Assembly (NCBI RefSeq): GCF_003702705.1 | Contig: NZ_QZMN01000012.1 | Span: 81,684-145,683, forward strand | Length of the DNA: 64,000 nt | Origin: Ornithinimicrobium cerasi | GTDB lineage: Bacteria; Actinomycetota; Actinomycetes; Actinomycetales; Dermatophilaceae | Direction: 5' to 3' | In this document: positions 44,014 through 52,725 of the stretch, piece after piece | Layout of the letters: each line of letters begins with the position of its first letter | How positions within the stretch are numbered: the first letter of the stretch is position 1 | Notes under the pieces: generated by a model | Database searches by the model: none | Seen by the model: the letters and a program-made list of their open reading frames with translations, nothing else | What the model was told of the DNA's origin: nothing | Made by a program: the position numbers and the translations under genes

Positions 44014-45362
44014 GCGCCCGGACGACCGAGCGGCCGCAGGTGCGCCCGCCCGGGGCGTGGGCCTTCCCGGAGCCCGACGAGCACCAGCTGCCCAACGGCC
44101 TGCGCCTGCTCGTCCTGGACCTGCCCGGCCAGCACGTGCTGTCCGTCCGCGTCGCCCTGACCCTGCCGGTCTCCTCGGAGGTGCCCGGCACCGAGGGGTC
44201 GACGCTGCTCATGGCGCGCGCGCTCGACGAGGGGACGGCACGGCATACCAGCGAGGAGCTGGCCGAGCTCACCGAGCGGCACGGCATCGCCTGGGGTGCC
44301 GGGGCCGGGGAGCGTGGCGTCCACCTGGGCGTGGAGGTCACCGGCAGGCACCTGGGCACCGCGCTGGAGGTCCTCACCGAGTGCCTGGCGGAGGCGACCT
44401 TCCCGGACACCGAGGTGGCCCGTCTGGCACGCCACCGGCTCGCCGACATCGCCCACGACGACGCCGACCCCGGGGCCCGCGCCTCGCTGCAGTTCGTGCG
44501 GACCTACTTCGACGAGCGGGACCGCCCCCACACCCCGCTGGGTGGCGACAGGGACTCGGTCGCGAGCCTGACGCCCGAGCACCTGCGCGAGCGGCACGCC
44601 GCACTCTCGCCCGTGGGCGGCACCGTCGTGCTGGTCGGTGACCTGTCCACCACGCCCGACGCCGTCCGGACGGTCGCCGCGACCCTCGGCGGCTGGGCGG
44701 GGCAGGCTCGACCCCCCGGTCCGCCCGGCCCTGCGCGGCGGGCGGCAACGGCGGGGCGGGTGGTCCTCGTGCCCCGGCCCGGTCTGGCGCAGACCGAGCT
44801 CTACCTGGGCCGCCCCGGCCCCGACCGTCGCACACCGCACGGCTGGGGGACCTACCAGGCGCTCGGCATGCTCCTCGGCGGCTCGCCCCACGCGCGGATC
44901 GACCGCGTGCTGCGGGAGGAGCGCGGGTGGACCTACGGGGTCCGGGCCGGCTTCCGGCCCCGTGCCGTGGGTGGCCTCACCGTGGTCGGCGGCTCGGTGC
45001 GCGCGGACGCGACCGCGCCCGCCCTGGAGGAGCTGCTGCAGATCCTCTCCGTCCCCGGCGCCGGGCTGGGTGAGGCCGAGGTGCGCGCCGCCGCGGACTT
45101 CGTGGCCCGGACGGCCCCTGGACGCTACGGCACCGCCGACGCGGTGGCCGACGAGCTCGTCGCGCTGCTCTCGGACGGGCTCGGTCCGCGCACCGTCACG
45201 GAGACGTTGGAGCAGCTGCGCACCCTCACCGTCGAGCAGGTGGCCGCAGCCTGGGACGAGGTGCTCGCCGGTCCGCCGTGGACGGTGGTCCTCGTCGGCG
45301 ACCCGGGGTATGCCGAGGGGCTCGCCGATCTGGGCCTGGGACCGGTGTCGGTGGTCGGCTGA
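44010..45362 (+). CDS. M16 family peptidase, non-catalytic partner
   Basis: 450 residues. The M16 fold is recognisable (HQLPNGLRLLVLDLPGQHVLSVRVALTL; RVLREERGWTYGVRAGFRP with the Arg/Tyr pair that contacts substrate), but the HxxEH motif is absent: the aligned part reads EGSTLLMARALDEGT. It therefore completes the active site of the upstream subunit, as in the alpha/beta halves of mitochondrial processing peptidase. It overlaps the upstream gene by 4 bp, so equal production is likely. Confidence 0.92.
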   Translation: MSARTTERPQVRPPGAWAFPEPDEHQLPNGLRLLVLDLPGQHVLSVRVALTLPVSSEVPGTEGSTLLMARALDEGTARHTSEELAELTERHGIAWGAGAGERGVHLGVEVTGRHLGTALEVLTECLAEATFPDTEVARLARHRLADIAHDDADPGARASLQFVRTYFDERDRPHTPLGGDRDSVASLTPEHLRERHAALSPVGGTVVLVGDLSTTPDAVRTVAATLGGWAGQARPPGPPGPARRAATAGRVVLVPRPGLAQTELYLGRPGPDRRTPHGWGTYQALGMLLGGSPHARIDRVLREERGWTYGVRAGFRPRAVGGLTVVGGSVRADATAPALEELLQILSVPGAGLGEAEVRAAADFVARTAPGRYGTADAVADELVALLSDGLGPRTVTETLEQLRTLTVEQVAAAWDEVLAGPPWTVVLVGDPGYAEGLADLGLGPVSVVG

Positions 45363-45383
45363 CCGTCGGGTCGGCCTCCCGGT

Positions 45384-45406
45384 GTCGGCCGGACCAGGGA
45401 CCGGCC
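45384..45406. terminator. Possible hairpin between convergent genes
   Basis: GGCCGG (45387-45392) pairs with CCGGCC (45401-45406) around an 8-nt loop, between the stops of the M16 gene and the histidinol-phosphatase-like gene. It is short and has no T tract. Confidence 0.35.
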
Positions 45407-45408
45407 GG

Positions 45409-46224
45409 TCAGCCCTCGGCCACCTCGCCCGGGGAGAGCGCCGCGAGGACGGCGTCGTGCAGACCACCGTTGGTCACCACCACCGGGGAGCCCGCGGTGG
45501 GCTCGCGACCGGAGACCGGGGCACCCCAGGGGTCGCTGACCCGCCCGCCCGCCTCGTGCACCAGCGCGGTGAGGGTGCTCGTCTGGTAGGTGTCGAGGTA
45601 GGCCCCCAGCCCCACGTCGACGGCGCCCTCGGCCACCAGCGCGTGGCTCCAGAAGTCACCGTAGGCGCGGGTCCGCCAGGTTCGGTCGGTCAGCTGGGCG
45701 AAGCCCTGACCGTGCGGGCCGAAGAGCCAGGAGGCGACGTCGTCCGCGGAGACGGAGGCGTGCTCGAGGACGGCGGTCCGGCTCACCCTGACCTGGCTCG
45801 CGCGGGAGAGGGTGCGGCCCGTCCAGGCGCCCGACCCCCGGCCGGCCCACCACCGCCGGGCGAGCGAGGGCGCGGCGACGAGCCCGAGCACCGGCTCGTC
45901 CTCGACGACGAGCGAGAGGAGCGTCCCCCACACGGGGACGCCTCGCACGTAGTTGGCGGTGCCGTCGAGGGCGTCCACGACCCAGCGCCGGTCGCCGTGC
46001 CCGGTCGCCCCGAGGATCCGGCCCTCGACGCGGTCGCGCGGGCGGGTCCGCTGCAGCTGGTGGCGCAGCAGCTCCTCCAGCCGTTGCGCCGCCTGCGTGG
46101 TCAACGACCCGTCGTCGGCGACGCTGACCTCCAGGCCGGGGGAGGCGAACAGCTCGACGGCGGTCCGCTCGATCGAGTCGGCCAGCACGTGCGCGAGCCG
46201 GAGGTCGTCGTCGTAGCTGGCCAT
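45409..46224 (-). CDS. hisN: Inositol monophosphatase-fold enzyme, histidinol-phosphatase HisN-like
   Basis: 271 residues. Motifs of the Mg2+-dependent family are WVVDALDGTANYVRGVPVWG (DxxDGT) and GDFWSHALVAEGAVDVGL (the second motif). The Glu of the first metal site is in the GRILGATGHGD region and is less well conserved. Actinobacterial members often act as histidinol-phosphatases, but inositol-1-phosphate is another possible substrate. It has its own leaderless promoter: TACGGT lies 6 nt before ATG 46224, which decides against the ATG at 46251. Confidence 0.82.
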   Translation of the reverse strand: MASYDDDLRLAHVLADSIERTAVELFASPGLEVSVADDGSLTTQAAQRLEELLRHQLQRTRPRDRVEGRILGATGHGDRRWVVDALDGTANYVRGVPVWGTLLSLVVEDEPVLGLVAAPSLARRWWAGRGSGAWTGRTLSRASQVRVSRTAVLEHASVSADDVASWLFGPHGQGFAQLTDRTWRTRAYGDFWSHALVAEGAVDVGLGAYLDTYQTSTLTALVHEAGGRVSDPWGAPVSGREPTAGSPVVVTNGGLHDAVLAALSPGEVAEG

Positions 46225-46230
46225 CCGCTC

Positions 46231-46236
46231 ACCGTA
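46231..46236 (-). promoter_or_regulatory. Leaderless -10 box TACGGT for the hisN-like gene
   Basis: TACGGT (minus strand) ends 6 nt before ATG 46224, within the 54-bp gap after rsgA. Confidence 0.55.
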
Positions 46237-46278
46237 GCCGCCGACCCGCACCGGTCCGCGTCGCCGCGCGGCGGCCGG

Positions 46279-47298
46279 TCAGGGTCGCTCGTCGCCGGTG
46301 CGGCTGCGCAGCAGCCGGCGCAGCGACTCCAGACGCGCGGGTCCTGCGTCGCCGGCACGCCCCTCGGTGACCCAGGCGTCGAGCGCGCAGTCGGCCTCGT
46401 CGTGGCTGCACCCCCGCGGGCACCCCTCCGTCCCGGGGGCGAGGTCGTCGAAGTGCTGGATGAAGGTCGCCGGGTCGACGTGGCCCAGCCCGAACGAGCG
46501 GACGCCCGGGGTGTCCACCACCCACCCGCCGTCGGGCAGCTCCAGGGCCACCGCGGACGTGGAGGTATGCCGTCCCCGTCCGGTCACCGCGTTGACGGCG
46601 CCGATGGCGCGGTCGGCCAGCGGCACGAGGGCGTTGACCAGCGTGGACTTGCCCACGCCAGAGTGCCCGACGAAGACGCTGGTGCGTCCGGTGAGCTGCT
46701 CGCGCACCGCCTCGACCCCGGCGGCGTCGAGCGCGCCGTCGGGACCGGACCGGCTCACGACGTGGGGCACGTCCAGCGCGGTGTAGTTGGCCAGGAAGGG
46801 CTCCGCGGGGGCGAGGTCGGCCTTGGTCAGCACGAGGAGCGGGTCCAGCCCGGCATCGTAGGCGGCCACCAGGCAGCGGTCCACCATCCGCGGTCGCGGC
46901 TCGGGGTCGGCCAGCGCCGTGACGACGACGAGCTGGTCGGCGTTGGCGACGATGACGCGCTCCACGCGGTCGCTGTCGTCGGCGCTGCGGCGCAGCACGG
47001 TCCGCCGGTCCTCCACGCGCACGACCCTGGAGAGGGAGTCGGTGTCCCCCGAGGTGTCGCCGACCATCGCGACCCGGTCGCCGACGACGATGCGCGTGCG
47101 ACCCAGCTCCCGGGCCCGCATGGCGACGACGACGCGGTCCCCCACCCGGGTGGTGAAGCGGCCCCGGTCCACCCCGACCACCACGCCGACGACGGCGTCC
47201 TCGTGGGAGGGCCGGTCCTTGGTGCGGGGGCGGGACCCCTTGCGGGAGGGCCGTTCCCGCACCGACGACTCGTCGAGGTGGTCGTAGCGGCCGCTCAC
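46279..47298 (-). CDS. rsgA: Ribosome small subunit-dependent GTPase RsgA
   Basis: 339 residues. It checks late 30S ribosome assembly. The GTPase motifs are circularly permuted as expected: LVLTKADLAP (G4) comes before GHSGVGKSTLVNAL (G1) and WVVDTPGVRSFGL (G3). An N-terminal OB-fold precedes them and a C-terminal zinc cluster CPRGCSHDEADC follows. The start GTG overlaps the aroA stop by 4 bp. The same aroA-rsgA pair occurs in mycobacteria. Confidence 0.95.
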   Translation of the reverse strand: MSGRYDHLDESSVRERPSRKGSRPRTKDRPSHEDAVVGVVVGVDRGRFTTRVGDRVVVAMRARELGRTRIVVGDRVAMVGDTSGDTDSLSRVVRVEDRRTVLRRSADDSDRVERVIVANADQLVVVTALADPEPRPRMVDRCLVAAYDAGLDPLLVLTKADLAPAEPFLANYTALDVPHVVSRSGPDGALDAAGVEAVREQLTGRTSVFVGHSGVGKSTLVNALVPLADRAIGAVNAVTGRGRHTSTSAVALELPDGGWVVDTPGVRSFGLGHVDPATFIQHFDDLAPGTEGCPRGCSHDEADCALDAWVTEGRAGDAGPARLESLRRLLRSRTGDERP

Positions 47299-48608
47299 CG
47301 CGACGGCCCCGGGTGCTCGAGCCGCGTGGCCGCGGCGCGCTCCCACGCCACGTCGAACCCCGGGAACGTCTTGTCCGCGGTGGCGACGTCGACCACCCTC
47401 ACCCCGGGCACGGCCGCGCCGACCACGGCGGCGAACATCGCCATGCGGTGGTCGTGGTAGGTCTGCAGCTCGGCCCCGTGCAGGGGCGTCGGGTCGACCA
47501 CCAGCCCGTCCTCCGTCTCCTCGGCGCGGCCGCCGAGGCGGGTGATCTCGGTGACGAGCGCGTCGAGCCGGTCGGTCTCGTGCCCGCGCAGGTGGGCGAT
47601 CCCGCTGAGGCGCCCCGGCCGGTCGGCCAGCACGGCGAGGGCCGCGACCACCGGCGTGAGCTCCCCGACGTCGGACAGGTCGTGGTCGACGCCGTGCAGC
47701 GTCCCTGGCTCCGGCCCCCGCACCTCGAGACCCTCGGTGGTCGTCCGGCACCGGGCACCCATGCGCTCCAGCGCGCCGGGCAACCAGGCCCCGGGCTGGG
47801 TGGTGCCGGGCGGCCACCCGCGGACCGTGACCCGGCCGCCCGTGACAGCCGCGAGCGCGAGGAAGGGTGCGGCCGAGGACAGGTCCGGCTCGACGCTGCG
47901 GTCGAAGGCGCGGACCGGCCCGTGCTCCACCCGCCACGTCCGGGCGTCGGGCCGGGAGGTGCGCACACCGACCTCCTCCAGCACCTGCAGGGTCATGTCG
48001 AGGTGGGCGGCGCTGGGCACGCCCACGCCGCGGTGCCGCAGGGTGAGCCCGTCGCGGAACCGCGCCGCCGCCAGCAGCAGCGCCGAGACGAACTGCGAGC
48101 TGGCCGAGGCGTCGATCGTCACCTCCCCTCCGTCCAGGGCTCCCCGGCCGTGGACCGTGAACGGCATCGTCCCGCGACCGCCGTCGTCGACCTGCACCCC
48201 GAGCGAGCGCAGCGCCTCGAGCACCGGACCGACCGGCCGGGTCCGCGCCGTCTCGTGCCCGTCCAGCAGGACCGGGCCGTCGGCCATCGCGGCCAGGGGC
48301 GGCACGAAGCGCATCACCGTGCCGGCCTGCCCGGCGTCCAGCCGGACGCCGCCGGTGAGCACCGGGGCGGGGACCACCGACCAGACCTCGTCCGAGGAGT
48401 CGTCGACGTGGCACCCGAGCCCCCTCAGCGCGTCGACCATCCGCTCGCTGTCCCGGGACCGCAGGGGTCGCCGGATCGTGCACGGCCCGTCGGCGAGCGC
48501 GGCGAGGACCAGCCACCGGTTGGTCAGCGACTTGCTGCCGGGGACGTGGACGACCGCGTCCACGGGAGCACCCGGGTACGGCGCCGCCCACGGGGAGGGT
48601 GGGGTCAT
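47295..48608 (-). CDS. aroA: 3-phosphoshikimate 1-carboxyvinyltransferase (EPSP synthase)
   Basis: 437 residues. Sixth step of the shikimate pathway, joining shikimate-3-phosphate and PEP. Signatures are VPGSKSLTNRWLVLAAL (N-terminal Lys and Ser), LDAGQAGTVMRFVPPLAAM (PEP site), DASASSQFVSALLLAA, PDLSSAAPFLALAA with the catalytic Asp, and LRGHETDRLDAL. Length is normal. It overlaps the preceding hydrolase gene and the following rsgA by 4 bp each. Confidence 0.96.
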   Translation of the reverse strand: MTPPSPWAAPYPGAPVDAVVHVPGSKSLTNRWLVLAALADGPCTIRRPLRSRDSERMVDALRGLGCHVDDSSDEVWSVVPAPVLTGGVRLDAGQAGTVMRFVPPLAAMADGPVLLDGHETARTRPVGPVLEALRSLGVQVDDGGRGTMPFTVHGRGALDGGEVTIDASASSQFVSALLLAAARFRDGLTLRHRGVGVPSAAHLDMTLQVLEEVGVRTSRPDARTWRVEHGPVRAFDRSVEPDLSSAAPFLALAAVTGGRVTVRGWPPGTTQPGAWLPGALERMGARCRTTTEGLEVRGPEPGTLHGVDHDLSDVGELTPVVAALAVLADRPGRLSGIAHLRGHETDRLDALVTEITRLGGRAEETEDGLVVDPTPLHGAELQTYHDHRMAMFAAVVGAAVPGVRVVDVATADKTFPGFDVAWERAAATRLEHPGPSR

Positions 48609-49369
48609 CCGGAGGGTCCTCCTCGGTCGGGTGGTGCTCCGCCCACGCTAGCGTCCCGGTCCCGCCCCAGCGCCGCGAGGAAGTCCCGGACGGGGAGCAG
48701 GACGGTGGCGGTGTCCCGGGCGGGGGAGTGGGCGGCGCGCACCTGGTGCAGGACGAACCACCCCGGAGCGGGGGCACCCACCGCCTGCCGCACCTCTTCG
48801 GGCGTGCCGAACGGGTCCCGGTCGCCCTGCACGACGAGCGTGGGCAGCCCCGCGGCGACCGGTCGGAGGAGCTCCTCCGCCCGGCTCCGGTCCGGCGCAC
48901 CCGGCGGGTGCAGCGGGAAGGCGAGGCAGATCACGGCGGCGATCCCCGGGCGGGGCCGGCCCCGGCCGTCGACCGCGGAACGGCAGGCGACCCGGGCGCC
49001 GGCGCTGCGCCCGCCGAGGACCCACGGGCGCGGGAGGGGTATGCCGGAGCTCGCCTGCCAGCCCTCGTCCCCCAGGGTGGTGGCCAGGTCGGCGAAAGCC
49101 CGGTCCAGGGCAGCGGGCGGGGTGGCGACCTTGCGGCCGGCCACCCGCCAGGGCTGGTCCACGAGCACCACGGTCCAGCCGTCGTCGGTCAGGTCGGTCA
49201 GGGCGAGGACGTCGGCCGCGTCGCGGTGCCCGCCGGCCCCGTGCCCGAGCAGGAGGGTGCCCGACGGCGTGGTGGCCGGTGCCGGTCCCAGGACGCGCAC
49301 CTCGGCCGGACCCTCCCGGGTGCCCACCTGAGACCGCGGCGCGGCCGCGGCCGGGTGAGTGGACGTCAT
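48605..49369 (-). CDS. Alpha/beta hydrolase (KANL3/Tex30-like)
   Basis: 254 residues. The oxyanion element LLLGHGAGGHRDA (about 40-52), the nucleophile elbow LGGRSAGARVACR with Ser, VVQGDRDPFGTPEE with the acidic residue and a late His are all seen. It fits the small dienelactone-hydrolase-like/Tex30 group. Substrate unknown. It is translationally coupled on both sides (ATGA overlaps) inside the aroA operon. Confidence 0.83.
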   Translation of the reverse strand: MTSTHPAAAAPRSQVGTREGPAEVRVLGPAPATTPSGTLLLGHGAGGHRDAADVLALTDLTDDGWTVVLVDQPWRVAGRKVATPPAALDRAFADLATTLGDEGWQASSGIPLPRPWVLGGRSAGARVACRSAVDGRGRPRPGIAAVICLAFPLHPPGAPDRSRAEELLRPVAAGLPTLVVQGDRDPFGTPEEVRQAVGAPAPGWFVLHQVRAAHSPARDTATVLLPVRDFLAALGRDRDASVGGAPPDRGGPSG

Positions 49370-50208
49370 ACCCCGATCACCTCGCCGGTGTCCGGGTCCA
49401 CGACGCCGACGAGCTCGCTGCGCGGCGCCGGGTCGAGGAGGTGCTCGCCGGTGCTGCGGGAGGAGTTGACGTCGGTGCCGACCGCCCAGGCGCGGAACCG
49501 CCCGGGGACAGCAGCCTCCTCGATCATGGTCCGGACGTCGGCCTCCGCGGTCGCCCCGGGGTCCAGCCAGTCCGCCCAGGCGCAGGGTTCGAGCGCCACC
49601 GGCTGCCGGTCGTGGATGCGGTCCAGCCCGGGCTCGGCGGCGGTGGTCAGGATGGTGAAGGAGACCACCCACGACAGCGGGTCCTCGGCGGGGGAGGACG
49701 GGTCGCGCCAGAACTCGTAGAGCCCGGCCAGCGCCAGCGGCGCCCCGTCGGCACGGCTGATGAAGAAGGGCTGCTTGCGCGGCCGGCCCCGCGCGTCGAC
49801 CGCGACGGGGGAGGCCTGCCACTCGTACCAGCCCGTCACCGGGACGAGGCACCGCCGACGGGCGGCCGCCCGCGCGAAGGCGGGCTTGTCCAGCACGGTC
49901 TCGGACCGGGCGTTGGCCATCCGGTTCCCCACGGAGGGGTCCTTGGCCCACGACGGCACCAGGCCCCAGGTGAGCAGCCGCAGCTGCCGTACCGGCTCGG
50001 CCTCCGCCCCGGCCTCGTCCCGGGGAGGCCGGGTGAGCACCACGGGGGCCTGCTTGGTCGGCGCCACGTTGTGGTCCGGGCGGCCCGGGGGTGGCTGCTG
50101 CGGGTTCTTCAGCAGGCTGCGGGAGCGCTCGGCGGTCGCGTCGAGGACGACCTCGTAGGCCTCCATGAGATCGTCCGGGTCGGCCGTGGCTGCGTACCTG
50201 CCGCACAT
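49366..50208 (-). CDS. SOS response-associated peptidase / abasic-site protein (SRAP, YedK)
   Basis: 280 residues. The protein shields abasic sites in single-stranded DNA through a thiazolidine bond of Cys2. Seen are MCGRYA, the conserved Asn in NVAPTKQAPVV, MANARSETV, GWYEWQ with the catalytic Glu, and LDRIHDRQPVAL with the catalytic His. The initiator Met must be removed for activity. The N-terminal insertion is longer than in E. coli YedK. It follows the aminotransferase by 7 bp and overlaps the hydrolase gene by 4 bp. Confidence 0.94.
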   Translation of the reverse strand: MCGRYAATADPDDLMEAYEVVLDATAERSRSLLKNPQQPPPGRPDHNVAPTKQAPVVLTRPPRDEAGAEAEPVRQLRLLTWGLVPSWAKDPSVGNRMANARSETVLDKPAFARAAARRRCLVPVTGWYEWQASPVAVDARGRPRKQPFFISRADGAPLALAGLYEFWRDPSSPAEDPLSWVVSFTILTTAAEPGLDRIHDRQPVALEPCAWADWLDPGATAEADVRTMIEEAAVPGRFRAWAVGTDVNSSRSTGEHLLDPAPRSELVGVVDPDTGEVIGV

Positions 50209-50215
50209 CAGCCGG

Positions 50216-51466
50216 TCACTGCCGGTAGCTCGCGAGGAAGTTGCCCATCCGGTCCAGGGCCGCCCGCAGGTCCGCGCCCCACGGCAGGGTGACGATGCGC
50301 AGGTGGTCGGGACGTGGCCAGTTGAAGCCGGTGCCGTGGACGACGAGGATCTTCTCCTGCTCGAGGAGGTCGTAGCACAGCCGCTCGTCGTCGTGGATCT
50401 CGTGCACCTCGGGGTCCAGCCGGGGGAAGACGTAGAGCGCTCCCCGGGGTCGGACGCAGCTGACCCCGTCCATGGCCTCGAGCATCGACCACGCCACGTC
50501 GCGCTGCTCCGCGAGGCGACCCCCCGGCCGGGTGAGCTCCTCGATGCTCTGATGGCCGGACACGGCGACCTGGATCGCGTGCTGCGCCGGCACGTTGGGG
50601 CACAGCCTGGTCGAGGCCAGGAGCTCGATCCCCTGCAGGAATCCGGAGGCGTGGGCCGTGGGGCCGGTGATGGCGACCCAGCCGGCCCGGTAGCCGGCCA
50701 CCCGGTAGGTCTTCGACAGGCCGTTGAAGGTGAGGCAGAGCAGGTCCGGAGCCAGCGAGGCGACCGAGGTGTGGGAGGCGCCGTCGTAGAGGATCCGGTC
50801 GTAGATCTCGTCGGCCAGGACGAGCAGCGAGTTCTCGCGCGCGACCTCGGCGATCTCCGCGAGGACCTCGCGCGAGTAGACGGCCCCGGTCGGGTTGTTC
50901 GGGTTGATGATGACGATGGCCTTGGTGCGGGGGGTGACCTTGGCGCGGATGTCCTCCACGGAGGGGTTCCAGTCGTCGGCCTCGTCGCAGAGGTAGTGCA
51001 CCGGGGTGCCGCCGGCCAGGCTCGTGGCGGCCGTCCAGAGCGGGTAGTCGGGGGCCGGGATGAGGACCTCGTCACCGGGGTCGAGCAGCGCCTGGAGCAC
51101 CATCATGATGAGCTCGCTGACCCCGTTGCCGAGGTAGACCCGGTCGACGTCCAGGTGAGGGAAGCCGGGCACCTCCTCGTAGCGGGACACGATCGAGCGG
51201 CGCGCGCTGAGGATGCCCCTCGACTCCGAGTAGCCCTGCGCGTAGGGCAGGGCCGCGATCATGTCCTGCAGGATCGTGTCCGGGGCCTCGAAGCCGAAGG
51301 GTGCCGGGTTGCCGATGTTGAGCTTGAGGATCCGGTGTCCCTCGGACTCGAGCTGGGCCGCCCTGGCTGCGACGGGGCCCCTGATCTCGTACAGGACGTT
51401 CTGCAGGCGCGCGGGCTGCGTGAGCGGGCGGAGCGTGCGCGGGCCGGGACGGGGAGGAGCGGTCAC
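50216..51466 (-). CDS. Class I PLP-dependent aminotransferase, AlaA-like
   Basis: 416 residues. Substrate-binding IGNPAPFGFEAP (~53-64), PDYPLWTAATSLAGGTPVHY, INPNNPTGAVYSREVL, LADEIYDRILYDG and the PLP-lysine region NGLSKTYRVAGYRAGW identify a fold-type I enzyme. It is closest to E. coli AlaA, which makes alanine from pyruvate and glutamate; the specific substrate is inferred. First gene of a five-gene minus-strand operon ending with rsgA. The GTG 51466 has GACGAT 6 nt upstream. Confidence 0.88.
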   Translation of the reverse strand: MTAPPRPGPRTLRPLTQPARLQNVLYEIRGPVAARAAQLESEGHRILKLNIGNPAPFGFEAPDTILQDMIAALPYAQGYSESRGILSARRSIVSRYEEVPGFPHLDVDRVYLGNGVSELIMMVLQALLDPGDEVLIPAPDYPLWTAATSLAGGTPVHYLCDEADDWNPSVEDIRAKVTPRTKAIVIINPNNPTGAVYSREVLAEIAEVARENSLLVLADEIYDRILYDGASHTSVASLAPDLLCLTFNGLSKTYRVAGYRAGWVAITGPTAHASGFLQGIELLASTRLCPNVPAQHAIQVAVSGHQSIEELTRPGGRLAEQRDVAWSMLEAMDGVSCVRPRGALYVFPRLDPEVHEIHDDERLCYDLLEQEKILVVHGTGFNWPRPDHLRIVTLPWGADLRAALDRMGNFLASYRQ

Positions 51467-51494
51467 CCGGCCATCGTCCCACTGGTGGGCGCGC

Positions 51495-51522
51495 GGGAAT
51501 GAGTCGCCGCTCCGGCGGCGTT
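51495..51522 (+). promoter_or_regulatory. SigR-dependent promoter (GGGAAT...GTT) of sigR
   Basis: GGGAAT (51495-51500) and GTT (51520-51522) are separated by 19 bp, close to the GGGAAT-N18-GTT consensus of Streptomyces SigR. It predicts a transcript starting about 51530 that includes the upstream GTG at 51557, so sigR would activate its own gene. Confidence 0.7.
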
Positions 51523-51556
51523 GTCCGGGTCGACCCCAACCTGCCAGGAGGAGCGC

Positions 51557-52297
51557 GTGCTGAGCACCGCTGTGACCCCCGGGGAGCGGGCCGGAGCAAG
51601 CGCTCTGGTCGCCCCGCACCTAGGCTGGTCGGTGATGGATACCGACCAGACCCCCCTCGAGGACCTCGAGACCGGTGCGCTCGCCGAGGCCGACGCCACG
51701 GTCGACGTGGCCACCGAGACGACCGAGGCCCGTGCCGCCCGCTTCGAGCGGGAGGCGATGCCGCTGCTGGACCAGATGTACAGCGCGGCCCTGCGCACGA
51801 CCCGCAACCCCACGGACGCGGAGGACCTGGTCCAGGAGACCTACGCCAAGGCCTTCGCCGCGTTCCACCAGTACCGCCCCGGCACCAACCTCAAGGCGTG
51901 GATGTACCGCATCCTCACCAACAGCTACATCAACAGCTACCGCAAGAAGCAGCGGCAGCCGTTGGAGTCGGACGCCGCGGAGGTCGAGGACTACCAGCTC
52001 GCGCGGGCAGCCTCGCACCACTCCAAGGGTCTGCGCTCGGCCGAGACCGAAGCTTTGGACCACCTCCCGGACAGTGACGTGAAGGAGGCGCTGGCCTCGA
52101 TCGGGGAGGACTTCCGGATGGCCGTCTACCTCGCCGACGTCGAGGGGTTCTCCTACAAGGAGATCGCCGAGATCATGGACACGCCGATCGGCACCGTCAT
52201 GTCCCGTCTGCACCGCGGGCGCAAGCAGCTGCGCGAGCTGCTCACCGACTACGCCGTCGGACGCGGCGTCATCCCTGCCCAGGAGGCCCGGTCATGA
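51557..52297 (+). CDS. sigR: ECF sigma factor SigR/SigH type, with two possible starts
   Basis: 246 residues from GTG 51557 or 220 from ATG 51635. Region 2: [54 protein letters not shown]. Region 4: [23 protein letters not shown] and [18 protein letters not shown]. It controls thiol-oxidative stress genes. AGGAGG at 51547-51552 serves GTG 51557; an internal TAGGCT box would give a near-leaderless short message. Streptomyces SigR is made in exactly such a stable short and unstable long form. The stop overlaps the anti-sigma gene by 4 bp. Confidence 0.95.
   Translation: MLSTAVTPGERAGASALVAPHLGWSVMDTDQTPLEDLETGALAEADATVDVATETTEARAARFEREAMPLLDQMYSAALRTTRNPTDAEDLVQETYAKAFAAFHQYRPGTNLKAWMYRILTNSYINSYRKKQRQPLESDAAEVEDYQLARAASHHSKGLRSAETEALDHLPDSDVKEALASIGEDFRMAVYLADVEGFSYKEIAEIMDTPIGTVMSRLHRGRKQLRELLTDYAVGRGVIPAQEARS
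51621..51626 (+). promoter_or_regulatory. Internal -10 box TAGGCT for short sigR message
   Basis: TAGGCT lies 5 nt before GTG 51632 and 8 nt before ATG 51635, inside the coding region of the long form. No good -35 box is seen. It would give constitutive short SigR. Confidence 0.45.
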
Positions 52298-52581
52298 ACC
52301 AGCCGCCCACCCAGGACCGCGCCGCCGACTGCGCGGACGTCGTCCTGCGCCTGTTCGAGTTCGTCGACAACGAGACGGGGCCCCTGGACCGTGACCGCAT
52401 CCAGGAACACCTCGACGAGTGCGGGTCCTGCCTCGCGGAGTACGAGCGCGACCTGCTCATCAAGGCGCTCGTGCGGCGGGCCTGCGCGTGCGAGGAGGCT
52501 CCGCCAGCCCTGCGCTCCCAGATCCTCACCCGCATCACGACGACCGTGACCTACGTCGAGCAGCGTCAGCACCGAGGCTGA
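52294..52581 (+). CDS. rsrA: Zinc-binding anti-sigma factor RsrA/RshA (mycothiol system)
   Basis: 95 residues. Zinc ligands Cys13, His39, Cys43 and Cys46 (HLDECGSC) match those of Streptomyces RsrA. Oxidation to a disulfide releases zinc and frees SigR. Another pair, CAC, lies near residue 65. The ATG overlaps the sigR stop (ATGA), which favours equal synthesis. A terminator follows. Confidence 0.95.
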   Translation: MNQPPTQDRAADCADVVLRLFEFVDNETGPLDRDRIQEHLDECGSCLAEYERDLLIKALVRRACACEEAPPALRSQILTRITTTVTYVEQRQHRG

Positions 52582-52600
52582 CCCGGAGCGGGAACACGTA

Positions 52601-52627
52601 GGCCGGCCCCCGCCGAGGGGGCCGGCC
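52601..52627. terminator. Terminator between rsrA and bL37
   Basis: GGCCGGCCCCC (52601-52611) pairs with GGGGGCCGGCC (52617-52627), 11 bp with a 5-nt loop, followed on the plus strand by TTCGTCG. It serves rsrA and the minus-strand bL37 gene. Confidence 0.85.
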
Positions 52628-52650
52628 TTCGTCGTCCGCGCGATCCGGGG

Positions 52651-52725
52651 TCAGGCGTTGGGCTTACGCCCGTGGTTGGCGCCCTTCTTCTTCCGGTCGC
52701 GGCGCTTGCGTGCTCGCTTGCTCAT
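52651..52725 (-). CDS. Ribosomal protein bL37 (24 residues)
   Basis: A 24-codon gene. Its product begins MSKRARKRRDRKKKG and ends HGRKPNA, almost all basic, as in the actinobacterial large-subunit protein bL37 that was long missed by gene finders. GAGGAGG sits 4 nt before the ATG. A terminator follows 24 bp after the stop. It is divergent from the 28-codon ORF at 52978; the 252 bp between hold an AT-rich stretch near 52835-52861. Confidence 0.9.
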   Translation of the reverse strand: MSKRARKRRDRKKKGANHGRKPNA

